Below, one piece after another: positions 42,315-51,283 of a DNA stretch of 64,000 nt. Under the pieces are notes generated by a model. That model did not search any database. It was not told the DNA's origin and saw only the letters and a list, made by a program, of their open reading frames with translations. Numbering within the stretch: the stretch's first letter is position 1; every line of letters begins with the position of its first letter. This stretch comes from an uncultured Lachnospiraceae bacterium (GTDB taxonomy: Bacteria; Bacillota; Clostridia; Lachnospirales; Lachnospiraceae), in NCBI GenBank assembly GCA_910587765.1, contig CAJUNR010000016.1:1-64000 (forward strand), written 5' to 3'. The position numbers were made by a program, and so were the translations under genes.

Positions 42315-42830
42315 TTACCGCTCTTCTTTCTCTTTGATAAAAAGAGCAAGAACATTTTCCGCTACCTTGAAGACCGCAGCCATCAGCAGCAGGACGCCCC
42401 CGACGCCGATGATTCTGCACTTCAGCGATTCGTCATACCCAAGAAGCGACAGCGTCATCCCTTTGTACAACTGCGCGTTGTAATCCGCAAGCTGGATCAT
42501 CTTCACTCCCGCGGCGATCATGATCAACTGCGACGCCCACCAGAAAAATCGTTTCACCCGCTCCGGATAAAGCCGGTCGAACAGATCAAGTACGAGATGC
42601 TGGCCTTTTGCCCACGCGACCGAAGCGCCCAGCAATGTGTTGGTAAGCAGGCACAGCAGCGACAGATCATTCACCCACGCGACCGGAATGGTGAAAAAAT
42701 ACCGCGCGCTCAGGCCGATGCAGTTGAAAATAACCATTGCCAGCACCAAAAAACCGCAGATCCACGCAATCAATGTATAGACTGCGTTGTCGATTTTCGT
42801 AATCGTTTCCCTCACTTTTACTAAATTCAC
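42315..42830 (-). CDS. dctQ: TRAP transporter small permease (DctQ)
   Basis: 171 residues, four membrane helices; the conserved stretch ARYFFTIPVAWVNDLSLL near residue 48 and WAKGQHLVLDLF near 90 are diagnostic for DctQ. The start is a GTG (42830) following GGGGG. It connects DctM to the solute-binding protein and lies 42 bp after dctP. Confidence 0.9.
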   Translation of the reverse strand: MNLVKVRETITKIDNAVYTLIAWICGFLVLAMVIFNCIGLSARYFFTIPVAWVNDLSLLCLLTNTLLGASVAWAKGQHLVLDLFDRLYPERVKRFFWWASQLIMIAAGVKMIQLADYNAQLYKGMTLSLLGYDESLKCRIIGVGGVLLLMAAVFKVAENVLALFIKEKEER

Positions 42831-42872
42831 CTGATACCCCCATTTGAAATCCGATCCGACAGGTACCTGCTT

Positions 42873-43931
42873 TTATTCATCCAGATCCCGGATCTTCTGA
42901 TAGAGCCCTGCGGTCCACAGGGTTCCGTCGTTTTCCGCCGCAAAATCTTCCGCCGCTTTTTTCCAGCTTTCCAGATCCGGCTCGACAAACGTCACTCCCG
43001 CGTCGATCAGTTTCTGCTTGTATTCTTCGCCCGATGCAAGGAACTGCTCCGTGTGTTCTTCACAGGTCTGCGCGCACGCCTCCTCAATCCACGCTTTCTG
43101 CTGGTCGGTCAGCCTGTCCCATGTGGACTGCGTGATGAACATGACGTAGCATTGATTGATGTACTCGATCTCCGTATAATACTCCGCGACTTCGTGCATA
43201 CTTGCCGCATAGGAATTTAGTACATCATTGTCCTGCGCTTCCACCAGACCGTTTTCAAGCGCGGAATAAAGCTCGCCGCCGCCCATGACCACCGGCTCGG
43301 CGCCGAAATAATTCCAGGAGGCGAGCATACAGTCCGAATTTGGAACACGGATCTTCAACGCCTTCGCGTCCGCAACCGAAGCAACCGGCCGCGTGGAATT
43401 GAGATTGCGCGGCAGGCAGTATGTACATACGCCGATAATGTGGAAATTGTTGGACTGCTCCAGCGACTGCTTCATTTCCTCAAACAGACTACTTTCCACA
43501 AATTTGCCGATGTGGTCCAAATTGTTAAAGACATAGGGCGCAAGGACCACCCGGAAATCTTCGCCGCCTTCCAGAGATCCAAAGGAATCAAAAGAACTCT
43601 GCATCAGATCAAGCGTCCCCTCTTTGATCATCGCGTAATGCTGGGACTGATCGCCCAGCGCCGACTCGCCGATGTATTCCACTTTGATCTTACCGCCCGA
43701 GAGCGCTTCCACCTTTTCCTTGAACATCATCGCGTTCACCGCGCTCTGCGCCGTTGACACCGCCGCGTTGCCGTATCTTAGAGTAATGGTTTCTTCTTCA
43801 TCCGCCGCTTCCGTCTGTGTTGTCTGCCCCGTATCCGCTTTGGTATCCGCGGCCGGTTTCTCCGAACCTGAGCAGGCGGTAACGCCGAATAATACGCCGG
43901 CCATAACAATCACTGCAATCAATCGTTTCAT
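42873..43931 (-). CDS. dctP: TRAP transporter substrate-binding lipoprotein (DctP)
   Basis: 352 residues. The signal MKRLIAVIVMAGVLFGVTAC ends in a lipobox-like VTAC, so it is lipid-anchored outside. The fold is DctP: RYGNAAVS, MMFKEKVEALSGGKIKVEYIG, ALKIRVPNSDCMLASWNYFG with the Arg that binds the carboxylate of the ligand, then GGGELYSALENGLVEAQDN. The Arg suggests an organic acid or sugar acid. AAGGAGG precedes the ATG. Confidence 0.93.
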   Translation of the reverse strand: MKRLIAVIVMAGVLFGVTACSGSEKPAADTKADTGQTTQTEAADEEETITLRYGNAAVSTAQSAVNAMMFKEKVEALSGGKIKVEYIGESALGDQSQHYAMIKEGTLDLMQSSFDSFGSLEGGEDFRVVLAPYVFNNLDHIGKFVESSLFEEMKQSLEQSNNFHIIGVCTYCLPRNLNSTRPVASVADAKALKIRVPNSDCMLASWNYFGAEPVVMGGGELYSALENGLVEAQDNDVLNSYAASMHEVAEYYTEIEYINQCYVMFITQSTWDRLTDQQKAWIEEACAQTCEEHTEQFLASGEEYKQKLIDAGVTFVEPDLESWKKAAEDFAAENDGTLWTAGLYQKIRDLDE

Positions 43932-43967
43932 ATCAGAACCTCCTTCTCTTTTCTCTTAATCATAAAA

Positions 43968-44819
43968 TTATTTGTACCTGACTGCCTTGTATCCTCTGAT
44001 ACACTCGGTAATCGCGACTTCCGTCGGAATGCGCTCCGCGCTGGACGCGCCGACAAACCCGTCGATGTCCGTCGTCTTCGTCAGCAGATATTCCACATCC
44101 TCCGGAGTGGAAAGCGGTCCGCCGTGCGCGCACACGATCACGTCTTTTCGGATCGACTTTGCATAATCCGCCAGCTTCTGACAGCTCTGAACCGCCTGCT
44201 CCAGCGTCTGGGCCACGTTGTCGCCGACTCCGATCATGCCGCCGTTTGTCCCTCCGCAGTGGATACACAGCACATCCGCGCCCGCATCCAGCATTTTCTC
44301 AATGTGCACTTCATTATAGACATACGGCGCCGTCAGGAAATCCATATCATGTGCCAGCCGGATCAGTTCCACCTCATTCTGGAACGCGTAGCCGACATTC
44401 TCAAGTTCTGCAAGAAAAGAATCATTAAAACATCCGGTACAGGGGAAATTCACGATTCCGGAATATCCCATCCGCTTCAGATCCTCAAGAAACAGATCGA
44501 TAAACCGATAGGAATCATGCGCGAACACCCCCGCAATCACCGGGGTATGCTTCACCAGCGGCAGCACCTCATATCCAAGCTCCACGATCATATCGTTCGC
44601 GTTGGAGTACGGAAACGCGCCGGACACGGAAGCGCGCCCCTGCATCCGGAAGCGCCCGGTATTATAGCATACAATGAAGTCCGCCCCCCCTGCTTCCTCG
44701 CACTTTGCGCTCAAACCGACGCCCGCGCCGCACCCGATGATCGGAATCCCCTGCGCAATATTCTCCCGCATGGATCTGAGGATCTCCTCCCGCGGTACTG
44801 GTTTTTTACTGACTATCAT
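43968..44819 (-). CDS. PEP-hydrolase-family TIM-barrel protein
   Basis: 283 residues of the family once called TIM-barrel signal-transduction protein: IPIIGCGAGVGLSAKCEEAGGADFIV, YNTGRFRMQG, PVIAGVFAHDS, GYSGIVNFPCTG, LTAPYVYNEV, LCIHCGGTNGG, VCAHGGPLSTPED, GFVGASSAERIPTE. In plant Tm-1 this domain is the C-terminal half of one polypeptide, with UPF0261 in front; here the two are separate. A C-C or C-P bond cleavage with PEP-like chemistry is suggested by the family name, not proved. AGGAGG precedes the ATG. Confidence 0.9.
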   Translation of the reverse strand: MIVSKKPVPREEILRSMRENIAQGIPIIGCGAGVGLSAKCEEAGGADFIVCYNTGRFRMQGRASVSGAFPYSNANDMIVELGYEVLPLVKHTPVIAGVFAHDSYRFIDLFLEDLKRMGYSGIVNFPCTGCFNDSFLAELENVGYAFQNEVELIRLAHDMDFLTAPYVYNEVHIEKMLDAGADVLCIHCGGTNGGMIGVGDNVAQTLEQAVQSCQKLADYAKSIRKDVIVCAHGGPLSTPEDVEYLLTKTTDIDGFVGASSAERIPTEVAITECIRGYKAVRYK

Positions 44820-44853
44820 CTCTTTCCTCCTTTTTCTTTATTCATCTATGTCT

Positions 44854-45135
44854 TCAGATTTCGTAGTCAATCTTGACCCCGTCCTCCTGAACAGACGCCA
44901 TATAAGCGCGGATCTCCGCGTGATACGCGTTCTCCCCGAACGCAAGAAAATCCTCCCTGTTTTTGAACGACACGCATTCGCAGAGGTCATAGGAGTTCTC
45001 CGCCCCTTTGAAATCCAGGCCGACCTCGATGTGCGCAATCTCCGGAACCCGTTCCTTCAGCGTCAATAACTTTTCCGCCGCTTCCCGCCTTCTGGACGGA
45101 TCCTTTAATTTGAATAAATAAACATGCCTGATCAT
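44854..45135 (-). CDS. Dabb-family (stress-responsive A/B barrel) protein
   Basis: 93 residues of the dimeric alpha/beta-barrel family: MIRHVYLFKLKD start, then LTLKERVPEIAHIEVGLDF, NSYDLCECVSFKNREDFLAF, YHAEIRAYM. Members bind or isomerise small ketone- or polyketide-like compounds, and many have no known reaction. First gene of the second ROK operon. An in-frame ATG at 45150 (MTKGKMIRH) lies closer to AAGGAGG, so the protein may be five residues longer. Confidence 0.88.
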   Translation of the reverse strand: MIRHVYLFKLKDPSRRREAAEKLLTLKERVPEIAHIEVGLDFKGAENSYDLCECVSFKNREDFLAFGENAYHAEIRAYMASVQEDGVKIDYEI

Positions 45136-45161
45136 TTTCCCTTTGTCATTTCCCTCCTTTT

Positions 45162-45209
45162 AGTTTTGTTAATTAACTTAACTATATTCTACTATAATTC
45201 CATTGTGAA
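45162..45209 (-). promoter_or_regulatory. Promoter and palindromic operator I of the ROK regulon
   Basis: Minus strand TTCACA (45204-45209), 17-nt spacer, TATAGT (45181-45186). The operator AGTTTTGTTAATTAACTT... (45162-45183) is palindromic at 18 of 22 positions around GTTAATTAAC and abuts the -10. It matches operator II (53984-54005) at 20 of 22 positions. TTAATTAA-centred AT-rich palindromes are typical of ROK/XylR/NagC sites. Confidence 0.82.
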
Positions 45210-45237
45210 TACTATGGTAAAAATACCTAAAATAATA

Positions 45238-45272
45238 GCCAGTATTTTGTGTATTACTCACAAAATACTGGC
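45238..45272 (-). terminator. Perfect 14-bp hairpin after the ROK gene
   Basis: GCCAGTATTTTGTG (45238-45251) pairs perfectly with CACAAAATACTGGC (45259-45272), with a 7-nt loop. On the minus strand TATTATTTTAGG follows, so it can end the first operon after the ROK gene. AT-rich in the middle; it could also be a protein-binding site upstream of operator I. Confidence 0.72.
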
Positions 45273-45344
45273 CGATTTTCTCAAATAAATCCAATATGCA
45301 TACGGACACGTCCGCCTGGCCCGCCGCCCGCGGGAACCGATTCG

Positions 45345-46577
45345 TCATTCCTTTCCGATCTGGATATGTTTCAGGCACCTGTTTGTCACAAATTCGCCGA
45401 TCCCTTTCATAATCTGCTCCTGTCTGGAAATGGAGGCGTCATAATCGAAGACAATCTCCGGACGCATATCTTCCGGTATCCCCTGACAGGAACTCTCCCC
45501 CAGCACATCCAGAATCCGCGGATGGCGCGGAAGATCGCCGCCGAGAATGATCTTGTCCGGATTGGCAAAACAGATGTAATGGGACAGAAGCTTTCCCAGC
45601 TCTGTGCACGCATGATCAAATACGGAAAGCGCCAGCGGATCCTCCTGATGATACGCTTCGAGGACATCCTCCACCGTTATCGTCTCCATATGATTCAGAA
45701 CCGAATCCGGACAGCGTTCCCGTCTCTGCTTCACCGTCTCCACAATTCCGTCGTTGGAGAGAATATCATCCAGTCTGACCGGACGTCCGTCCGCATCCTC
45801 CCCGATCCTGCAAAGGCCGATGGAACCGGCGCGGCCTTTTGTCCCGGTAAGAAGGAGGTGCCGGTTCACCTGAAAGACCGATGTGATGACATTATCTACA
45901 TAGACATAAATATAGGACTGCGTATTCAGGTTTTCCTCGTTTTTATAACGCCAGTCATGCACCGCGTACAAAAGCGCCTGTTCAATCCACACCGGCTTGT
46001 CGTATTTCTTTTCCACCTCCGCCTTGAGATTAAAGGCATCCGGATTTCCGTCATAGTTCAGATAGTTTTCCGAAAAGATACCGTCATAGCCGATGCCGAT
46101 GGCAATGATCTTCTCCGTAGGCATCGTCTGCAGCAGGCCGTCCACCAGCTCGATCATCCCTTCATAAGCCTCGCGGCTTTCGATTCTGTGATCGTACTCT
46201 TTTTTCACTTTGCTGATGCAGTCGGAAGTGATATCGTAGACCGCGACTTCCACAAATCTGGAATTCAGATAAACGCAGAGAACAAAAAAATTATTGGGAG
46301 TCAGACTGACCCCTTTGATCTTTCTTCCCGTCTCGCTTGTGACCGTCCCTCCGTCCTGCACCAGCCCTACCCGGATAAATTCATTCACATTGATCGTTAT
46401 CGTCGCTTTCTTCAAACCTGTCAGTCTGGCCAGGTCTACTCTGGAGATCACTTTATTATCCCTTATGAGCTGCAGCAGAACCGCCCGGTTCCGCTGCTGA
46501 ATCGTCGACGAGTTGATGCCAAGCGCTTTGATTCCGGATGTCAGCGCAAAGCTCATCCTGTTGTTTCCCTCTGGCAT
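45345..46577 (-). CDS. ROK-family transcriptional regulator
   Basis: About 410 residues. N-terminal helix-turn-helix (NRAVLLQLIRDNKVISRVDLARLTGLKKATITINVNEF), then an ROK kinase-like domain (AIGIGYDGIFSENYL, TKGRAGSIGLCRIGED). The ROK zinc motif CxCGxxGCxE is absent and the sugar-kinase catalytic site is degenerate, so it is a regulator rather than a kinase. ATG 46577 follows GGAGAGG; the longer frame to 46631 has no ribosome site. Located between two operons that share a palindrome, it is the natural candidate to bind both, with a pathway metabolite as inducer. Confidence 0.9.
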   Translation of the reverse strand: MPEGNNRMSFALTSGIKALGINSSTIQQRNRAVLLQLIRDNKVISRVDLARLTGLKKATITINVNEFIRVGLVQDGGTVTSETGRKIKGVSLTPNNFFVLCVYLNSRFVEVAVYDITSDCISKVKKEYDHRIESREAYEGMIELVDGLLQTMPTEKIIAIGIGYDGIFSENYLNYDGNPDAFNLKAEVEKKYDKPVWIEQALLYAVHDWRYKNEENLNTQSYIYVYVDNVITSVFQVNRHLLLTGTKGRAGSIGLCRIGEDADGRPVRLDDILSNDGIVETVKQRRERCPDSVLNHMETITVEDVLEAYHQEDPLALSVFDHACTELGKLLSHYICFANPDKIILGGDLPRHPRILDVLGESSCQGIPEDMRPEIVFDYDASISRQEQIMKGIGEFVTNRCLKHIQIGKE

Positions 46578-46700
46578 AAAAACCTCTCCGTTTTCCGTAG
46601 ATATTAAGATTTCACATGTATCAGTGTACAATACTTATCCGTTTTTTTCAACTTTATCCGCAAGAATCCCGCCGGAGGAAACAATGGTCATACCACCTTG

Positions 46701-47594
46701 TCATCGGACAACTTTCGCCAGTGCGATCGAAGCCAGCTTGCTCTCCGGGGAGTCGGAGCGGGACACCAGAATGATCGGCACTTTGGCGCCGACGACGACC
46801 CCGGCGTCCTCGGCACCCGCAAAATACAAAAGCGCCTTGCCGATTCCGTTCCCGACCTCATAGGTGGGAACCAGCAGCAGATCCGCCTCCCCCGCCCCGG
46901 GCGCCCTGTAACTCTTGTGCCGGCAGGAATCCCTGGAGACAGCCAGATCCAGTCCTACAGGACCATACACCGTCATATGGTACTCGTCCCATCGGGCCGA
47001 CCGAGACAGCCGGACGGCGTCGGTCATGGAGACAACTTTCGGATCGACGGTCTCCGCACCGCAGACACAGGCGGCGTAAATCCGCTCATAGCCAAGGCTT
47101 CGCAGCACAGCCGCGGCATTTTCCAGAATCGCTTCCTTCTGTTCATAGTCCGGGAAGGTATTGATTCCGCCGTCCGTGAGAAACAACAGTTTTTTGCAGG
47201 CGGGGACTTCAAACGCCATTATATGGGACAGCAGACGGCCCGTCCTCAGTCCCCTCTCCTTATCGAGCACCGCGCGCATCAGATCCGCCGTCGGCAGCAT
47301 TCCTTTCATCAGAAAATCAGCCGCGCCGTTTCGGATCTCGGCAACTGCTTTTTCGGCGCAGTCCCGGTCGGTGTCCGCTTCCGTCATCCTGTAATCCGCG
47401 GGATCTTCCCCCAGTTCTTTTAAAAATCCCGCAATTTCCGAAACATGCCCCACCAGAACGGCGTCCGCGATCCCTTCTCTGCGCGCCGCCGCAGCCGCTT
47501 CCACCACGCCCCGGTCATGCGCGGCTGCAACCGACACGATTCCTCCGGGCGTTCTCTTCGCCAGTCCCGTAAGTTCCTGTAAAGAAGTGATCAT
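46701..47594 (-). CDS. ptb: Phosphate butyryltransferase
   Basis: 297 residues of the phosphate acyltransferase family: FLMKGMLPTADLMRAVLDKE, ITDGGINTFPDYEQK-type segment (LTDGGINTFPDYEQK), ALLYFAGAEDAGVVVGAKVPIIL, SRSDSPESKLASIALA. It converts acyl-CoA and phosphate into acyl phosphate, for butyryl- or branched-chain acyl-CoA. It overlaps the buk stop by 4 bp. With buk and the 2-oxoacid oxidoreductase it forms a 2-oxoacid to ATP route. Confidence 0.92.
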   Translation of the reverse strand: MITSLQELTGLAKRTPGGIVSVAAAHDRGVVEAAAAARREGIADAVLVGHVSEIAGFLKELGEDPADYRMTEADTDRDCAEKAVAEIRNGAADFLMKGMLPTADLMRAVLDKERGLRTGRLLSHIMAFEVPACKKLLFLTDGGINTFPDYEQKEAILENAAAVLRSLGYERIYAACVCGAETVDPKVVSMTDAVRLSRSARWDEYHMTVYGPVGLDLAVSRDSCRHKSYRAPGAGEADLLLVPTYEVGNGIGKALLYFAGAEDAGVVVGAKVPIILVSRSDSPESKLASIALAKVVR

Positions 47595-48658
47595 CCTGCA
47601 CCTCCGCTCTCATATTTTCCGGCCGGCTCTCCTCTGAGCACTCTCAACGCCCCTTGCGCCAGCGCCTTCATCTCCTCTTCCCCGGGAATGCGGATTACCG
47701 GGGCCAAAGCTCCCACATAAGAAGAAAGTTCTTCACAGAAGCGGTCGGAATACGCGATCCCGCCGGTATAAACTACCGCGTCGACGTCAAAGCGCAGCGC
47801 CGCCGCCATCGCCCCGATATCTTTGGCGATCTGATAGGCAAAAGCGTTCCAGATCTTCGTATACTCCCTGTTTCCCTCACAGACTTTCTGTTCGATGCTC
47901 CTGAAGTCCCGCACGCCGAGATAAGAGTAGATTCCCCCCTGATGAAAGAGCAGTTGTTCTACCTCCTCCCTCGGTCTCTCATAACACATCTGAATCACGT
48001 CCGCCGTCGGAATACTGCCGCATCGGTCCATTCCCATGGCGCCCTCATTTTTGATATTATAGACGTCTGCGGCCCGGCCTTTTTCGTGCGCCGCGACCGA
48101 CACCCCGCCGCCCATATGAGCGATTACAAGATTCGCCTCTTCATAACGTTTGCCCAGAAGAGACGCTGCTTTTCGGGCCACGCTTTTATGATTCAGCGCA
48201 TGGAAGAAGCTCTCTCTTTCCATCCCGGCATAACCGGAGATCCGCGCCACATCCGAAAGTTCGTCCGTGACGACCGGATCCAGAAAATAGGCTTTCATGC
48301 CCGTTCCCCGGCTGATCTGACCGGCGATAAACGGCCCCGCGTTGCATGCGTGCTCCCCGTTGATCCCCGATGAAATATCATCCAGCACCTGCTGATTGAT
48401 TTCATAGGTTCCGGACGGAATGTGCCTGCAAAGGCCGCCTCTGGAGCAGACGGCGGAAAAATCCTCAAGGCGGTAACCCGACTGCGCCAGCACCTTTTTG
48501 ATCACATTTTTCCTGAAATCCACCTGATCCAGAGACCTTTGAAACCCCTTCAATTCCTCTTCCCGGTGCCTGACGGTTTCGCAAAATTCCTCCCTGTCTT
48601 CTTCAAACACGGCAATTTTGGTCGAAGTCGACCCCGGATTGATCACTAATATCTTCAT
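47591..48658 (-). CDS. buk: Butyrate kinase
   Basis: About 355 residues of the acetate/butyrate kinase fold: ILVINPGSTSTKIAVFEED at the N-terminus, CSRGGLCRHIPSGTYEIN, VIAHMGGGVSVAAHEKGRAADVYN and VVYTGGIAYSDRFC. It makes ATP from acyl phosphate and ADP. ATG 48658 follows GAAGGG; the longer frame to 48724 overlaps the gamma subunit. Four-base overlap with ptb indicates translational coupling. It may act on isobutyrate, isovalerate or another acyl group rather than butyrate. Confidence 0.94.
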   Translation of the reverse strand: MKILVINPGSTSTKIAVFEEDREEFCETVRHREEELKGFQRSLDQVDFRKNVIKKVLAQSGYRLEDFSAVCSRGGLCRHIPSGTYEINQQVLDDISSGINGEHACNAGPFIAGQISRGTGMKAYFLDPVVTDELSDVARISGYAGMERESFFHALNHKSVARKAASLLGKRYEEANLVIAHMGGGVSVAAHEKGRAADVYNIKNEGAMGMDRCGSIPTADVIQMCYERPREEVEQLLFHQGGIYSYLGVRDFRSIEQKVCEGNREYTKIWNAFAYQIAKDIGAMAAALRFDVDAVVYTGGIAYSDRFCEELSSYVGALAPVIRIPGEEEMKALAQGALRVLRGEPAGKYESGGAG

Positions 48659-48665
48659 TTTCCCT

Positions 48666-49220
48666 TCACCGCTTTTCCCTGGCTTTCTCTCCAAGTTCCA
48701 GACCCGTCCGAAACGCTTTCTCATTCAGCGGAATCATCCGGGGCTTCTTTCCCAGCTCGCCGATCATCGTATCATGAACCGTCCCGGCCGGCACTGCTTC
48801 CGTAAAACCGACGTACGCGCCCAGCATGATTACATTCAATACCCTGGGGTCGCCCAGGCGGATGGCCAGTTCCGTAACCGGTACCTCAATGATCGTAAGA
48901 TCTCCGCGCTCCCCGGGCCTGGTTACGAGAGAACTGTTTGTGAACAGCAGGCCGCCTTTTTTTAATTTATGCAGAAAGCGGACTCTCGACGGCTCGTTCA
49001 GCACAATCAGTTCATCCACCGCATCCCCCAGCGGATCTCCGATCTCTTCATCGGAAATCACCACGTAACAATTGGCCGTACCGCCTCTTTGTTCTGCTCC
49101 GTAAGACGGAAAAAAGGTCACGTTTTTGCCTGTAAGCCGGCAGGCGCTGTATGCAAGCAGTTTTCCCGTCAGCATTACGCCCTGTCCTCCGAACCCGGCG
49201 ATCATCAAATTTCTCTCCAT
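48666..49220 (-). CDS. 2-oxoacid:ferredoxin oxidoreductase, gamma subunit
   Basis: 184 residues of the catalytic-domain gamma family (GFGGQGVMLTGKLLAYSACR, then FFPSYGAEQRGGTANCYVVIS). It closes the active site over the CoA and links to the TPP-binding subunit. AAGGAGG-like GGAGGC precedes the ATG. It follows the beta gene by 11 bp and precedes buk by 7 bp, so it is in the middle of a tight operon. Confidence 0.9.
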   Translation of the reverse strand: MERNLMIAGFGGQGVMLTGKLLAYSACRLTGKNVTFFPSYGAEQRGGTANCYVVISDEEIGDPLGDAVDELIVLNEPSRVRFLHKLKKGGLLFTNSSLVTRPGERGDLTIIEVPVTELAIRLGDPRVLNVIMLGAYVGFTEAVPAGTVHDTMIGELGKKPRMIPLNEKAFRTGLELGEKAREKR

Positions 49221-49231
49221 GAACTGCCTCC

Positions 49232-49972
49232 TTATGTCCTGTCTCTGATCACTCCCAGCGGAAACTCGGCCAGCATCTTTTCTTCCAGAAAGTCCAGCGC
49301 CTCCAGCGGGCTTAACCCCCAGTTCGTCGGACAGCTTGTGACAATCTCGACCATCGAAAACCCCCGGCCTTCCATCTGGCAGGCAAACGCCTTCCGGATG
49401 GCCGCTCTTGTCCGGCGTACATTCGCCGGGCGGTTGCAGCTCGTTCTTTCGAGATACGCCGGCGCTTTCAACTGATCGAGAATCTCACACATATGCATCG
49501 GGTATCCGTGTTCTTCCACCTTCCTCCCCTCCGGCGCGGTCGTCGCTTTCATACCGGGAAGCGTCGTCGGCGCCATCTGGCCGCCCGTCATTCCATAGAT
49601 ACCGTTATTCACAAAAATCACGGAAATATTTTCCCCTCTGTTCGCTGCGGACATAGTCTCCGCCAGCCCGATGGACGCCAGATCCCCGTCGCCCTGATAC
49701 GTATAGACCAGCCTGTCCGGCGCCGCCCTCTTCACTCCCGTCGCCACCGCGCAGGCCCGCCCATGCGGGGAAGTCGTACAGTCATAAGTGACGTATTCCA
49801 TTGCCAGACCGCAGCATCCCACCCCCTGGACCGTAATCGTCCGCTCAAGCAGCTCCATCTCCTCCAGGACTTCGCCGATCAGCTTAAAGATGGTTCCATG
49901 CATACAGCCCGGACAGAAACCGGATACCATGTCTCTCTCAATCCCCTTTGTACGTGAATAGACTTTCTCCAT
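49232..49972 (-). CDS. 2-oxoacid:ferredoxin oxidoreductase, TPP-binding beta subunit
   Basis: About 246 residues. CPGCMHGTIFKLI near the start, the TPP motif region GDGDLASIGLAETMSAANRGENISVIFVNN and GMTGGQMAPTTLPG are diagnostic. It decarboxylates a 2-oxoacid with thiamine diphosphate. ATG 49972 follows AGGAGG by 5 nt. 11 bp after the alpha subunit. The Vor-like (branched-chain) versus Kor-like specificity is not readable here. Confidence 0.92.
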   Translation of the reverse strand: MEKVYSRTKGIERDMVSGFCPGCMHGTIFKLIGEVLEEMELLERTITVQGVGCCGLAMEYVTYDCTTSPHGRACAVATGVKRAAPDRLVYTYQGDGDLASIGLAETMSAANRGENISVIFVNNGIYGMTGGQMAPTTLPGMKATTAPEGRKVEEHGYPMHMCEILDQLKAPAYLERTSCNRPANVRRTRAAIRKAFACQMEGRGFSMVEIVTSCPTNWGLSPLEALDFLEEKMLAEFPLGVIRDRT

Positions 49973-49983
49973 CTTCCCTCCTG

Positions 49984-51051
49984 TCATCTGCCGCAGGCAG
50001 ACCTGAAATGATTTATTATGTACTCAAATCCTATGATCTCTCCGCCGGAACGCAGACAGGTGTCGACTCTGCACCGCCCGGAAACGGCAAGTTCCACGTC
50101 ATACAAAAGCTGTGCAGGAATCGACATCTCCACATCCAGTATCCCTTTGACTTTTGAATAATCCAGCCGGTCAAACGCCTGATAAGGAAACGGCGAGACC
50201 GTCTTTGGCCGGATCATGCCGACTTTCCAGCCCTCTTCCCTGAGTTTCCGAATCGACGACCGGGCGACCCGGGCAGAGGTTCCGTAGGCGGTGAGAACGT
50301 ATTCCGCGTCTTCCAGCAGATATTCTTCTACCTGCACGTCCTTTTCCCACGTCTCGTACATGGCCGCATTCGCCCTGCAGCGCTCTTCCTGACCGGCCCA
50401 TCCGCCCGGAAGAATCAGCTTCTTCTCCTCCCTGCGGTGGCCGGCCAGCGCCCAGGACGAGCATTGCCTCTTCAGCTCCGCCAGTTCTTCCTCACTTTTC
50501 ATCTCCGGCAGCACCACCGGCTCCATAATGGTTCCCAAAACGCCGTCGGCGAGAATCAGCACCGGATTGCGGTCTCTCTGTGCGTAGTCAAACGCCGCAT
50601 ACGTCATGTCGGCCGCCTCCTGCACCGTGGACGGGGCAAATACCATCATCCGGAACCCGCCGTTTCCGCTCGCCTTCGTGGCCTGCAGGTAATCCTGCTG
50701 AGCCGGCTGAATGGCGCCGATGCCGGGACCGCCCCGCTGGACATTACAGTATACCATCGGAATCCGCGCGGACGCGCAGAAAGAAATCCCCTCGCTCTTT
50801 AAACTGATCCCGCAGCTCGAAGAGGAGGTCATGGCCCTGGTTCCGGTCTGCGCGGCTCCGTAGACCATATTGACCGACGCGATCTCGCTCTCCCCCTGGA
50901 TAAACTGACCGCCCACTTCCGGAAGACGTCTGGCAAAATATTCCGGTATTTCATTCTGCGGAGTGATCGGATATCCGGCAAAGAACCGGCAGCCTGCCCG
51001 CACCGCCGCTTCGGCGATGGCTTCGCAGCCTTTCATAAATTTCTTTTCCAT
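49984..51051 (-). CDS. vorB: 2-oxoacid:ferredoxin oxidoreductase, alpha subunit (VorB type)
   Basis: About 355 residues. KGCEAIAEAAVRAGCRFFAGYPITPQ start, then the pyrophosphate-side loop FIQGESEIASVNMVYGA, TMTSSSS-type loop (AMTSSSSCGISLKSEG), NVQRGGPGIGAIQPAQ and the C-terminal YGTSARVARSSI domain. It is closest by eye to the alpha subunits annotated VorB in Firmicutes. It converts a 2-oxoacid and CoA to acyl-CoA, reducing ferredoxin. ATG 51051 follows AAGGAGG; the longer frame to 51207 overlaps the ferredoxin. Confidence 0.9.
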   Translation of the reverse strand: MEKKFMKGCEAIAEAAVRAGCRFFAGYPITPQNEIPEYFARRLPEVGGQFIQGESEIASVNMVYGAAQTGTRAMTSSSSCGISLKSEGISFCASARIPMVYCNVQRGGPGIGAIQPAQQDYLQATKASGNGGFRMMVFAPSTVQEAADMTYAAFDYAQRDRNPVLILADGVLGTIMEPVVLPEMKSEEELAELKRQCSSWALAGHRREEKKLILPGGWAGQEERCRANAAMYETWEKDVQVEEYLLEDAEYVLTAYGTSARVARSSIRKLREEGWKVGMIRPKTVSPFPYQAFDRLDYSKVKGILDVEMSIPAQLLYDVELAVSGRCRVDTCLRSGGEIIGFEYIINHFRSACGR

Positions 51052-51062
51052 CTTTCTCCTCC

Positions 51063-51266
51063 TTATCTCCAGACTTCGATCGCCGCATCCGGACAGACAA
51101 GCCCGCAGACCGCGCATCCGACGCAGTTGTCCTCCTGTTTCACATACACGTACTGATAGCCCTTCTGATTGACTCTGCTGCCAACGGCCAGCACTTCCCC
51201 CGGACAAAATCGGACGCAGTATCCGCAGCTTTTACAGCTCTCCGCCCTGATCTCAACTTTTGACAT
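51063..51266 (-). CDS. 2-oxoacid oxidoreductase delta subunit, 2x[4Fe-4S] ferredoxin
   Basis: About 67 residues with two full cluster motifs, CKSCGYCVRFCPG and CVGCAVCGLVCPD. It passes electrons out of the oxidoreductase to external ferredoxin. ATG 51266 follows GGGGCAGGGC; the longer frame to 51392 runs into the upstream gene. 11 bp before the alpha gene, so the order is delta, alpha, beta, gamma. Confidence 0.92.
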   Translation of the reverse strand: MSKVEIRAESCKSCGYCVRFCPGEVLAVGSRVNQKGYQYVYVKQEDNCVGCAVCGLVCPDAAIEVWR

Positions 51267-51283
51267 TGCCCTGCCCCGCCTTT

